From the NCBI GenBank assembly GCA_964611195.1, contig CAZSXA010000114.1, forward strand, positions 1 to 7,719: 7,719 nt of DNA, in the 5' to 3' direction. Below, one piece after another: positions 1 through 6,757 of the stretch. Position 1 is the stretch's first letter, and every line of letters starts with the position of its first letter. Made by a program: the position numbers and the translations under genes. This DNA comes from JADLGL01 sp964611195. Lineage in GTDB: Bacteria > Pseudomonadota > Alphaproteobacteria > Rhizobiales > Kaistiaceae. The notes under the pieces are model-generated. The model ran no database searches and had not been told where the DNA came from. It was given only the letters and a program-made list of their open reading frames with translations.

Positions 1-854
1 ACTTCGTCGACGATGCTCATCAGGTCACCCCAGGACTGGACCAGCTGCGAGCGCATGAGGTCCAGCGTCTCGATCGTCTCCAGATCGGCGAGCGCCGCAC
101 GAAGCGAATTGGCAAGGCTGAGGGTCTGGGCGGCGGCGCGATAGACGCGAGCGTTCTCGCGAAGGGCGTGGAAGAAGACGTCGAGGTCCTCGCTCTGGTC
201 GCCCATCCGATCCATCACCTCGCCATGGCGCTCCGAGAACACGTCCCAGGCGATCATCGCCGCCTCGAGGCTCTGGATCTCGGCGTTGTTGGCCTGCTGC
301 GTCAGCCGATACTTCTCGACATCGGCGCGGCTCAGATCGCCGTTGAGGAGTTCGTCCTGGATGCGCTCATTGTCGTCGCGGAGGTCCTCGAGACGGGCGC
401 GGGCGTCGGCGATGCGGAAGCCGATCGCCTCGCCGATATTGTCGAGGTTGGCGATCTCCTGGTAGCGCCGGGCGAAGACCTCCGGAGCGACGTCGGCAAT
501 AGCCTGGAACGAATCGGCAATGCCGCCGATCTCTATGCCGATCTGGTCCATCTGCTCGTCGGTGAGCTGATCCTCGGCCTCGGCAAGTTCGCGGATGCGC
601 TGGGTGGCGAGGATGTTCTCGTCGAGCGCCTGGAGGATTTCCGGGATCGTCGGGTCCGACTGCGTTGCCTCGACCGAACGGCCAAGCGCTTCGCCAAGGA
701 GACGCAGCGCCTCGTCATTGGCGGCATCCTCGACCGCGGCGGGGTCGAAGGGCGCATCGTCCTGCGCCATTGTCGGCGCCGCACCAAGGGCGACGACGAG
801 CATTGCGGCGGCGGTCGAGCGCCACGCGTTCACGACAAAGCGCTGGGTGTGCAT
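1..854 (-). CDS. Exported alpha-helical protein of unknown function (3' end beyond the window)
   Basis: I do not recognise this protein. Read on the minus strand from the ATG at 854-852, the frame stays open for 284 residues to the window edge, so the C-terminus is missing. AGGA lies 8 nt before the ATG (863-866). Residues 1-30 form a Sec signal peptide: basic start (MHTQRF), hydrophobic AAAMLVVALGAA, then PTMA|QDD as the likely cleavage site, so the product is periplasmic or envelope-associated. The mature part is acidic, rich in Ala, Leu, Glu, Asp and Gln, with almost no Pro after residue 125. It looks nearly all helical with coiled-coil-like stretches (for example RIADARARLEDLRDDNERIQ and NNAEIQSLEAA). 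No cysteine or enzyme motif is visible. Third codon positions are strongly G/C, as in the neighbouring genes. It is divergent from lepA. The frame is confident; the function is unknown. Confidence 0.85.
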   Translation of the reverse strand, partial: MHTQRFVVNAWRSTAAAMLVVALGAAPTMAQDDAPFDPAAVEDAANDEALRLLGEALGRSVEATQSDPTIPEILQALDENILATQRIRELAEAEDQLTDEQMDQIGIEIGGIADSFQAIADVAPEVFARRYQEIANLDNIGEAIGFRIADARARLEDLRDDNERIQDELLNGDLSRADVEKYRLTQQANNAEIQSLEAAMIAWDVFSERHGEVMDRMGDQSEDLDVFFHALRENARVYRAAAQTLSLANSLRAALADLETIETLDLMRSQLVQSWGDLMSIVDE

Positions 855-915
855 GCTGGCATTCCTGTTATCGGGCCACGACGATGGCCTGACCGTGCCG
901 TCGGTTCTTGGCCCA

Positions 916-944
916 ATTGTGGTGCGAGCCGGAAGGGTGCGCAA
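916..944 (-). promoter_or_regulatory. Candidate promoter for the exported-protein gene
   Basis: On the minus strand, TTGCGC (939-944) is followed after 17 bp by CACAAT (916-921). The -10 matches the consensus at 4 of 6 positions and the -35 at 3 of 6. It would give a leader of about 55 nt before the ATG at 854. It lies just downstream of the minus-strand terminator at 956-990, which would explain how the gene escapes that terminator. The match is modest. Confidence 0.3.
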
Positions 945-955
945 CACGGATGCCG

Positions 956-990
956 AAAAAGGAAAGGCCGCGCCGAAGACGGCGCGGCCT
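956..990 (-). terminator. Strong intrinsic terminator reading leftward
   Basis: Bases 965-975 and 980-990 form a perfect 11-bp inverted repeat (AGGCCGCGCCG on the plus strand) with a 4-nt loop at 976-979. On the minus strand the hairpin is followed at once by TTTCCTTTTT (956-965), the expected U-rich tract. There is no T-run on the plus-strand side, so it works leftward only. No clear gene on the minus strand ends here: the next gene leftward begins 102 bp further on. It therefore ends either an unannotated small RNA or an aborted leader of the exported-protein gene. Confidence 0.75.
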
Positions 991-1030
991 ATGCCCCCCG
1001 TACCGAACCCCCCGGCTCGGCATGACCCCG

Positions 1031-1050
1031 CGCGCTCGCCCCCGAGCGCG
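1031..1050. repeat. GC-rich hairpin (8-bp perfect inverted repeat)
   Basis: CGCGCTCG (1031-1038) and CGAGCGCG (1043-1050) pair perfectly around the loop CCCC. Neither side has a T-run, so it is not an intrinsic terminator. Read leftward, it sits 40 bp before the terminator hairpin at 965-990, so both could belong to one structured minus-strand RNA. In DNA this GC-rich a short hairpin may also be chance. Confidence 0.35.
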
Positions 1051-1132
1051 TTGAATCTGATTGACACGTTGCGGGGAGTGGCGTTGCAAGGCAAGCGTAA
1101 CCGACGCGCCGAGCGCCCAAACCGCGACATTC

Positions 1133-1161
1133 TTGCAGCGGTGTGACACCGAGGCAACAAT
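1133..1161 (+). promoter_or_regulatory. Weak candidate promoter for lepA
   Basis: TTGCAG (1133-1138), a 17-bp spacer and AACAAT (1156-1161) each match the sigma-70 consensus at 4 of 6 positions. The start point would fall about 60 nt before the lepA ATG. The spacer contains the odd palindrome GGTGTGACACC (1140-1150), which could be an operator or chance. A TTGACA at 1061-1066 is a better -35 but has no usable -10 at the right distance. Confidence 0.25.
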
Positions 1162-1226
1162 CTCGTGAGCCCGCCTCCGCCAACGCCTGCTTGCTGGCCC
1201 CATGGGCCGGTGCTATCGGCCTCGCA

Positions 1227-3032
1227 ATGAGTGCCACCCCCATCGACCGCATCCGCAATTTCGCGATCATCGCGCATATCGACCACGGCAAGTCGACCCT
1301 TGCCGACCGGCTGATCCAGCACACCGGCGGCCTGTCGGAGCGCGAGATGCGCGCGCAAGTGCTTGATTCGATGGACATCGAGCGCGAGCGTGGAATCACG
1401 ATCAAGGCGCAGACGGTCCGCCTCAACTACGCCGCCCGCGACGGCAAGGAGTATCTCCTCAACCTCATCGACACGCCGGGCCATGTCGATTTCGGCTACG
1501 AGGTCAGCCGCTCGCTCGCTGCCTGCGAAGGCTCGCTGCTCGTGGTCGACGCCAGCCAGGGCGTCGAGGCGCAGACGCTCGCCAATGTCTATCAGGCGCT
1601 CGACAACGATCACGAGATCGTGCCGGTGCTGAACAAGATCGACCTGCCCGCGGCGGAGCCCGATCGGATCAAGGCGCAGATCGAGGACGTCATCGGGCTC
1701 GACGCGTCCGACGCGATTCCGATCTCGGCCAAGACCGGCCTGGGCGTCGACGACGTGCTGGAGGCGATCGTCCATCGCCTGCCGCCGCCCGCCGGCGACG
1801 CCGATGCGCCGCTGAAAGCGCTGCTGATGGACTCCTGGTACGACCCCTATCTCGGCGTCATCGTCCTGGTCCGCATCATCGATGGCAAGCTCCGCAAGGG
1901 GATGCGTATCAAGATGATGCGGACCGGCGCCGTCCACGAGATCGACAAGGTCGGCATCTTCACGCCGAGCCTTCGCGACTGGGGCGAGCTCAAGCCTGGC
2001 GAGATCGGCTTCATCACCGGATCGATCAAGGAGGTCGCCGACACCGCCGTCGGCGACACCATCACCGAGGACAAGCGGCCGGCGGCCGATCCCCTGCCCG
2101 GCTTCCGCGAAGCAGTGCCCGTCGTGTTCTGTGGGCTCTTCCCCGTAGATGCCGACGACTTCGAGGACCTTCGCGCGGCGATCGGGCGGCTCCGTCTCAA
2201 CGACGCGGCCTTCAGCTACGAGATGGAAACCTCGGCGGCGCTCGGCTTCGGGTTCCGCTGCGGCTTCCTCGGCCTTCTTCATCTCGAGATCGTCCAGGAG
2301 CGGCTGACCCGCGAGTTCGATCTCGACCTGATCGCGACGGCGCCGTCGGTGGTCTACAAGATCGCGCTCACCGACGGCGATACGCTTGAACTGCACAACC
2401 CGGCCGATCTGCCCGAGCCGGTAAAGATCGCCGAGATCGAAGAGCCGTGGCTTCGCGCCACGATCCTGACGCCCGACGAGTATCTCGGCTCGGTGCTGAA
2501 GCTCTGCCAGGAGCGGCGCGGCGTGCAGGTCAACCTCTCCTATGCCGGCTCGCGGGCGATGGTGGTCTACGACCTGCCGCTCAACGAGGTGGTGTTCGAT
2601 TTCTATGACCGCCTCAAATCGGCCACGCGCGGCTACGCCTCGTTCGACTACCAGCTGACCGAGTACCGATCGGGCGACCTGGTGAAGATGCAGATCCTCG
2701 TCAATGCCGAGCCCGTCGACGCGCTGTCGATCCTCGTCCATCGCAGCCAGGCGGAGAAGCGCGGGCGGGCGATGTGCGAGAAGCTGAAGGAGCTGATCCC
2801 GCCGCACATGTTCCAGATCCCGATCCAGGCAGCGATCGGCGGGCGGATCATCGCGCGCGAGACAATCCGCGCGCTCCGCAAGGACGTGACCGCAAAATGC
2901 TATGGCGGCGACGTCACGCGAAAGCGCAAGCTTCTGGAGAAACAGAAGGAAGGCAAGAAGAAGATGCGGCAGTTCGGCAAGGTCGAGATCCCGCAGGAAG
3001 CCTTCATCGCCGCGCTGAAAATGGGGGAATAG
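1227..3032 (+). CDS. lepA: Elongation factor 4 (LepA), ribosome-associated GTPase
   Basis: LepA (EF4) is a translational GTPase that binds the ribosome and helps initiation, 30S biogenesis and recovery of stalled ribosomes under stress; it is cytosolic with a membrane-associated pool. The 601 residues match the usual family length of about 600. GTPase motifs are intact: G1 AHIDHGKS (16-23), the switch I segment ERERGITIKAQ (52-62), G3 DTPGH (82-86) with the catalytic-type His86, G4 NKID (136-139) and G5 SAK (167-169). EF-G-like domains II, III and V follow, then the LepA-specific C-terminal domain with its lysine-rich signature (TAKCYGGDVTRKRKLLEKQK). I chose the ATG at 1227 because it gives the standard start MSATPIDRIRNF. 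An in-frame GTG at 1143 would add 28 residues unlike the family. No clear Shine-Dalgarno site precedes 1227. It is the first gene of a four-gene plus-strand run. Confidence 0.97.
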   Translation: MSATPIDRIRNFAIIAHIDHGKSTLADRLIQHTGGLSEREMRAQVLDSMDIERERGITIKAQTVRLNYAARDGKEYLLNLIDTPGHVDFGYEVSRSLAACEGSLLVVDASQGVEAQTLANVYQALDNDHEIVPVLNKIDLPAAEPDRIKAQIEDVIGLDASDAIPISAKTGLGVDDVLEAIVHRLPPPAGDADAPLKALLMDSWYDPYLGVIVLVRIIDGKLRKGMRIKMMRTGAVHEIDKVGIFTPSLRDWGELKPGEIGFITGSIKEVADTAVGDTITEDKRPAADPLPGFREAVPVVFCGLFPVDADDFEDLRAAIGRLRLNDAAFSYEMETSAALGFGFRCGFLGLLHLEIVQERLTREFDLDLIATAPSVVYKIALTDGDTLELHNPADLPEPVKIAEIEEPWLRATILTPDEYLGSVLKLCQERRGVQVNLSYAGSRAMVVYDLPLNEVVFDFYDRLKSATRGYASFDYQLTEYRSGDLVKMQILVNAEPVDALSILVHRSQAEKRGRAMCEKLKELIPPHMFQIPIQAAIGGRIIARETIRALRKDVTAKCYGGDVTRKRKLLEKQKEGKKKMRQFGKVEIPQEAFIAALKMGE

Positions 3033-3104
3033 CGAGGACCCCTTCCGCCACCCGGCGTCTTTGATTGTCGCCGGAACGGTTGTGGGCTGGTATCCTTGCC
3101 TCGT

Positions 3105-4346
3105 ATGGGGAATCACCTCGCGCGTGTCGCCGATCGACTGTTGCCGGCGGTCATTCGAGCGGCCGGCGGGGCTCTGCTTTTGCTCGGCGCGGCTGTGTCC
3201 GGCGTCGAACACAGCGCCCTTGCCCAGATCTCCCTTGCCGGCTCCGAACTCGCCGGCGTGACATTCCCGCGAGCCTCGAGCCTTTGGATACCCGACGCGA
3301 CGCGCTCGCAGGCCGCCGCGCTCGAAGACGCCTCGGCGCTGATCGACCGCGCCTGCGGCCCGACCGAGTTCCACATCTGGGACGCGGTCGGCGGCGAGCG
3401 CGACCAGGTGAGGATGCAGGTCGATACCGCCTTCGCAGAAGCCGGTTGGAACCTCGGCGTCATCAGCCTCGAGGCGAGCGGCCGCCGCGTCTATCAGGCG
3501 ACGCGGCAGAACAACGAGCTGATCATGGTCTGGCTGCCGCGGTCCGAGGCGATCGGCCTTGTTCTGTGCACCGTTACCGGTCCGCGGACCGACGACGCCG
3601 ACGGCCAGGTGGCCGATCCGGTGGCGCAGCTGACGCCGCTGCCTCGGCCTCGGCCCGACCCGAATGCCCCCATCCTTCCGGAGCCGGAGCCCGAACCGGA
3701 ACCCGAGCCCGAGGCGGCGCCGGAGGAAGCGGCGAATGAAGAAGGGGCGGCCGAGCCGGCAGCGGACGATCCCAATGCCGGTGCGGTCGGCGGACTGATC
3801 AACCGCGCGGTGAACGACGACGACGTTGCGGAGGCCGAGCCGGAACCCGTCGCCGAGGCCGAAGAACCGGAGTCGGGCTACGGATTCTCCATCTGGCTGC
3901 TGGTGGCGGCAATCGTGCTTGCTGTCGGCGCCTTCTTCCTGCTGCGTTGGGGCCGGACGAGCGCCCGTGCGATTGCCGGCGTGTCCTGGACGCCGACCGT
4001 CGCCACCGTGGTCTACAGCGACGTCGCGACCGAGACGATGAAGGACCGGCGCGGCCATGACGTACAGCGCTACGTCCCCGTCGTCGCCTACGAGTATGCG
4101 GTGGAGGGAACGCCCTATCAGGCGGCGAGGATGCGGTTTGCCGACTCGAGCGTCGCCACAGTGGAAGAAGCCCGGCGCGTCGCCGAGCGCTTTCCCGTCG
4201 GGGCCGGAATCGAGATTCGGTACGATCCCAAGAACCCCGTCGAGGCGACCATCGAGACCGACCCCGACCGCTTCGAGTATCGGATGATCGGCGGTATCGC
4301 CCTCGCCGTGCTGGCTTTGGCCGCATTGGTCAGCGCATTCGGCTGA
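3105..4346 (+). CDS. Envelope protein with Pro/Glu linker and C-terminal DUF3592-like membrane module
   Basis: This 413-residue protein has a modular layout. A signal peptide covers 1-40 (hydrophobic GGALLLLGAAV, cleavage near SALA|Q). An unrecognised extracytoplasmic domain covers about 41-160 and has its only two cysteines at 84 and 155, a possible disulfide. An acidic Pro/Glu-rich linker covers about 172-257. A transmembrane helix spans about 262-280 and is followed by basic residues (RWGRTSAR), then a DUF3592-like domain at about 295-385 (WTPTVATVVYS, YVPVVAYEYAVEG, GAGIEIRYDPKNP), and a last helix at 394-412. By the positive-inside rule the DUF3592 part faces the cytoplasm. DUF3592 is a domain of unknown function, usually flanked by membrane helices; the fused periplasmic domain is the unusual part. 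The ATG at 3105 has no clear ribosome binding site; an in-frame TTG at 3096 is less likely. It starts 72 bp after lepA. Confidence 0.88.
   Translation: MGNHLARVADRLLPAVIRAAGGALLLLGAAVSGVEHSALAQISLAGSELAGVTFPRASSLWIPDATRSQAAALEDASALIDRACGPTEFHIWDAVGGERDQVRMQVDTAFAEAGWNLGVISLEASGRRVYQATRQNNELIMVWLPRSEAIGLVLCTVTGPRTDDADGQVADPVAQLTPLPRPRPDPNAPILPEPEPEPEPEPEAAPEEAANEEGAAEPAADDPNAGAVGGLINRAVNDDDVAEAEPEPVAEAEEPESGYGFSIWLLVAAIVLAVGAFFLLRWGRTSARAIAGVSWTPTVATVVYSDVATETMKDRRGHDVQRYVPVVAYEYAVEGTPYQAARMRFADSSVATVEEARRVAERFPVGAGIEIRYDPKNPVEATIETDPDRFEYRMIGGIALAVLALAALVSAFG
3678..3713 (+). repeat. Six tandem Pro-Glu codon pairs in the linker
   Basis: Six consecutive Pro-Glu dipeptides (residues 192-203) are encoded by CCG/CCC followed by GAG/GAA, a degenerate 6-bp tandem repeat. 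They follow a Pro-Arg stretch (LPRPRPDP) and form the start of an extended, acidic spacer between the periplasmic domain and the membrane helix. Such a tract can change length by slippage, although the varied codons make it less prone to that. Confidence 0.8.
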
Positions 4347-4404
4347 TCGTTCTTGATCCGCCCGCGCTAGTGTGCATGCCTCGACGCTCCGAGGTTCTCG
4401 CCTG

Positions 4405-5178
4405 GTGCGGCCGATGCAAGCTTCCGATCCCGATACCGCAGACGGCCCGCGCCTCCCGGACAGCCTTACCGACATCGCGGTGTTCCTCGACGTCGACGGC
4501 ACGCTCATCGATATCGCCGAAACGCCAGAGGCCGTCGTCGTGCCGCCCGGGCTGCCTTCCGATCTCGCCCATGCCGCGACCCTCGCCTCGGGCGCGCTGG
4601 CGGTGGTCTCGGGCCGATCGATCGAGAACATCGACTCGCTGATCACCCCGGTGAAGCTCACGGCGGTCGGCCTCCACGGCACCGAGTTCCGTCACCCCGA
4701 CGGCGAGGTCGAGATGCTTCCACCGGTCCCCGAACTCGATGCGCTCCGACCGCAGCTCGCCGAACTGATCGCGGCCCATCCCGGCGCGCGCCTCGAGGAC
4801 AAGGGCCGCGCGATCGCCGTCCATTTCCGCGGTGCGCCTGACGCCGGCGACGATATCCGCAAGGCGGTCGACGACTTCGCTGCCGGCTCGGGCGGGAATC
4901 TCAAGGCGCAGCCGGGCAAGATGGTCGTGGAGCTGAAGCCTTCGGTCGCCGGCAAGGGGGCGGCCGTCGACCGCCTGCTCAAGCTTCCGCCCTTCTCGGA
5001 GCGACGGCCAATCGCCGTGGGCGACGACGTCACCGACGAGGAGATGTTCGAGGTGGTCAACCGGCTGGGTGGCCTCAGCTTCCGCGTCGGCTCGCCTGAC
5101 CGGCCGACGGCGGCCAAGGCCTATGTCGAAAGCCCCGCCCTCGTGCGCGAATGGCTGTCCGCAATGCGCTTTCAATGA
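4405..5178 (+). CDS. otsB: Trehalose-6-phosphate phosphatase
   Basis: OtsB removes phosphate from trehalose-6-phosphate to give trehalose, the second step of the OtsAB pathway, in the cytosol. It is a HAD-superfamily enzyme: motif I DVDGT (29-33) supplies nucleophile Asp29 and acid/base Asp31, motif II is SGRS (69-72), a lysine region GKMVVELKP (171-179) precedes a conserved GKG (183-185), and the Mg-binding motif GDDVTDEEMF spans 206-215. A small cap domain lies between motifs II and III. The length of 257 residues is normal. The start is uncertain: I chose GTG 4405 because GAGG (4391-4394) lies 10 nt upstream. ATG 4414 loses three residues and GTG 4372 adds eleven; all three keep the catalytic core whole. 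The gene begins 58 bp after the DUF3592 gene and lies directly before otsA, its pathway partner. Confidence 0.94.
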   Translation: MRPMQASDPDTADGPRLPDSLTDIAVFLDVDGTLIDIAETPEAVVVPPGLPSDLAHAATLASGALAVVSGRSIENIDSLITPVKLTAVGLHGTEFRHPDGEVEMLPPVPELDALRPQLAELIAAHPGARLEDKGRAIAVHFRGAPDAGDDIRKAVDDFAAGSGGNLKAQPGKMVVELKPSVAGKGAAVDRLLKLPPFSERRPIAVGDDVTDEEMFEVVNRLGGLSFRVGSPDRPTAAKAYVESPALVREWLSAMRFQ

Positions 5179-5188
5179 CCGGTTCGGG

Positions 5189-5219
5189 TTGATGCGAGCG
5201 GGTCGGTGTCTGTTATGAT
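5189..5219 (+). promoter_or_regulatory. Extended -10 promoter for otsA
   Basis: TATGAT (5214-5219) matches TATAAT at 5 of 6 positions and is preceded by TGT (5211-5213), giving the extended -10 form TGnTATGAT. A possible -35, TTGATG (5189-5194), lies 19 bp upstream, longer than ideal, which an extended -10 tolerates. Transcription would start near 5226 with a leader of about 45 nt. This lets otsA be expressed apart from otsB. Confidence 0.5.
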
Positions 5220-5269
5220 GAAATGAAGGCTGGGCCGAACCCAAGCCGGCGAACCCGTGAGAGAGGCCC

Positions 5270-6757
5270 GTGAGTCGCCTGATCGTAGTCTCCAACCGCG
5301 TCCCGTCGCCGCATGATTCCTCTGCGACGGCGGGAGGGCTGGCAGTGGCCCTTCAGGCAGCGCTCGAGAAGCAGGGCGGGATGTGGTTCGGCTGGTCCGG
5401 CCAGTCGAGTGGCGAGCGGGAGACCGATCGGCTCGACCTCACCGAAGTCGGCAAAGTCACCTACGCGCTGGTCGATCTCACCCGCCGCGATCTCGACGAG
5501 TACTATTCCGGCTTCGCCAACCGGGCGCTGTGGCCGCTGTTTCACTACCGGCTGGACCTGACGGACTTCTCCCGCCGCGACATGGCGGGTTATTTCCGCG
5601 TCAACCGCTTCTTCGCCCGCATGCTGGCGCCGCTGGTCGAGCCGGACGACGTGATCTGGGTCCACGATTACCACCTCATCCCGCTGGCGGCGGAGCTGCG
5701 GCAGATGGGGCTACGCAACCGGATGGGCTTCTTCCTGCACATCCCGTGGCCGCCGCCCGACGTCCTCTTCGCGCTGCCGCCGCATGAGACGATCGTGCGC
5801 GGCCTTTCGAGCTACGATCTCGTCGGCTTCCAGACCGAATTCGATGCCGAGAACTTTGCCTCCTCACTGATCCGGGAGGGGCTCGGCCGCCGCGTCGGTA
5901 CCCAGGTGTTCGATGCCTATGGCCGCCTGTTCCAGATGGGCGCCTTTCCGGTGGGCATCGAGACCGAGACCTTTGCCGAGATGTCAGCCGACTACCGGCG
6001 GAACCTCCTGGTCGAACGGATGTTGCGGTCGATCGAGGGCAACGAGCTCATTATCGGTGTCGACCGTCTGGATTACTCCAAGGGCCTCGGCGAGCGGATG
6101 GAGGCCTATGCACGCTATATCGAGACCAACCCCGCCTGCCACGGCAAGGTCGTGTTCCTGCAGATCACGCCGAAATCGCGGTCGGAGGTGCCGGAATATG
6201 CCGAGATGCAGCGCGAAATCGCCGAGCTTGCCGGCCGGGTGAACGGCGCACTGGGCGACCTCGACTGGACGCCGATCCGCTACATCAACCGCACCGTCCG
6301 CAGACAGGCATTGGCGGGGCTTTACCGCATCGCCCAGGTCGGGCTGGTGACGCCGCTTCGAGACGGCATGAACCTCGTCGCCAAGGAATACATCGCCTCG
6401 CAGGACCCGGAGAATCCGGGCGCGCTGGTTCTCTCGCGCTTCGCCGGTGCAGCGCGCGAGCTCGAAGGCGCGCTGCTGGTCAATCCCTACGACATCGAGG
6501 ACATCGCCAACGCCATCGCGACGGCGATGGACATGTCGCTGGAAGAGCGCAAGGAACGCTGGCAGCCGATGTTCGAGAGCGTTGCCAAGAACGACATCAT
6601 GCATTGGTGCGACACGTTCCTTGCCGCATTGCACAAGACCCGCGTCATGGCGGCGGCGGAGCTCGACGATGAGGCGCGGCGGGAGCGCACGCGCCGTCGC
6701 CGGCCGGCCAATCAGCGCCACTATGGCGACGAGGCGATCGGCGCCGAGAACGTCTAG
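5270..6757 (+). CDS. otsA: Trehalose-6-phosphate synthase (UDP-glucose-dependent, GT20)
   Basis: OtsA transfers glucose from UDP-glucose to glucose-6-phosphate to form trehalose-6-phosphate, the first and committed step of trehalose synthesis, in the cytosol. The 495-residue protein aligns closely with my recollection of E. coli OtsA: SNRV with Arg10, the GG loop (22-23), WFGWSG with Trp42, EYYSGF with Tyr79, Trp88, HDYHL with Asp133, FLHIPWP with His157, DRLDYSKG with Arg266 and Lys271, and PLRDGMNLVAKEY with Asp365 and Glu373. All catalytic and nucleotide-binding residues I can place are present. The start is GTG 5270, giving MSRLIVVSNRV, with AGAGAGG (5260-5266) close upstream. Residues 461-495 form an extra charged tail with an Arg cluster (470-478). 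It lies 91 bp after otsB. Its TAG interlocks with the msrA TAG. Confidence 0.97.
   Translation: MSRLIVVSNRVPSPHDSSATAGGLAVALQAALEKQGGMWFGWSGQSSGERETDRLDLTEVGKVTYALVDLTRRDLDEYYSGFANRALWPLFHYRLDLTDFSRRDMAGYFRVNRFFARMLAPLVEPDDVIWVHDYHLIPLAAELRQMGLRNRMGFFLHIPWPPPDVLFALPPHETIVRGLSSYDLVGFQTEFDAENFASSLIREGLGRRVGTQVFDAYGRLFQMGAFPVGIETETFAEMSADYRRNLLVERMLRSIEGNELIIGVDRLDYSKGLGERMEAYARYIETNPACHGKVVFLQITPKSRSEVPEYAEMQREIAELAGRVNGALGDLDWTPIRYINRTVRRQALAGLYRIAQVGLVTPLRDGMNLVAKEYIASQDPENPGALVLSRFAGAARELEGALLVNPYDIEDIANAIATAMDMSLEERKERWQPMFESVAKNDIMHWCDTFLAALHKTRVMAAAELDDEARRERTRRRRPANQRHYGDEAIGAENV

Larger units (their letters stand above)
855..1226. other. Divergent intergenic region between the exported-protein gene and lepA
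   Basis: This is 372 bp with no convincing gene on either strand. It holds the candidate minus-strand promoter (916-944), a minus-strand intrinsic terminator (956-990), two C6 runs 14 bp apart (994-999 and 1008-1013), a perfect 8-bp-stem hairpin (1031-1050), and near lepA an odd-spaced palindrome GGTGTGACACC (1140-1150) inside a weak candidate promoter. Open frames crossing it are Arg/Pro/Ser-rich, have no ribosome binding site and look like shadows. The structured part at 956-1050 suggests a small RNA or a regulated leader on the minus strand. Confidence 0.6.

Noticed and set aside
168..1025. 285-residue plus-strand open frame at the left end
   Set aside because: It is antisense to a frame with a signal peptide, a ribosome binding site and better codon use; it has no ribosome binding site and its end crosses the terminator hairpin.
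868..1203. Minus-strand 111-residue frame in the divergent region
   Set aside because: Arg/His-rich composition, no ribosome binding site, and an intrinsic terminator in the middle of it. It looks like a chance frame.
1143..1226. N-terminal extension of LepA from GTG 1143
   Set aside because: The 28 added residues are unlike LepA proteins, and the ATG at 1227 gives the standard family start.
3052..3074. Inverted repeat CCGGCG/CGCCGG after lepA
   Set aside because: Only 6 bp with an 11-nt loop and no T-run after it, so it is a weak terminator candidate and easily chance in this GC content.
5181..5257. Inverted and direct repeats in the otsB-otsA gap (GGTTCGG/CCGAACC; CGAACCC twice)
   Set aside because: Short 7-bp matches with competing pairings, not placed like a clear operator; probably chance.
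4330..5295. 321-residue minus-strand frame opposite otsB
   Set aside because: Antisense shadow caused by high GC; the plus strand carries intact OtsB motifs.
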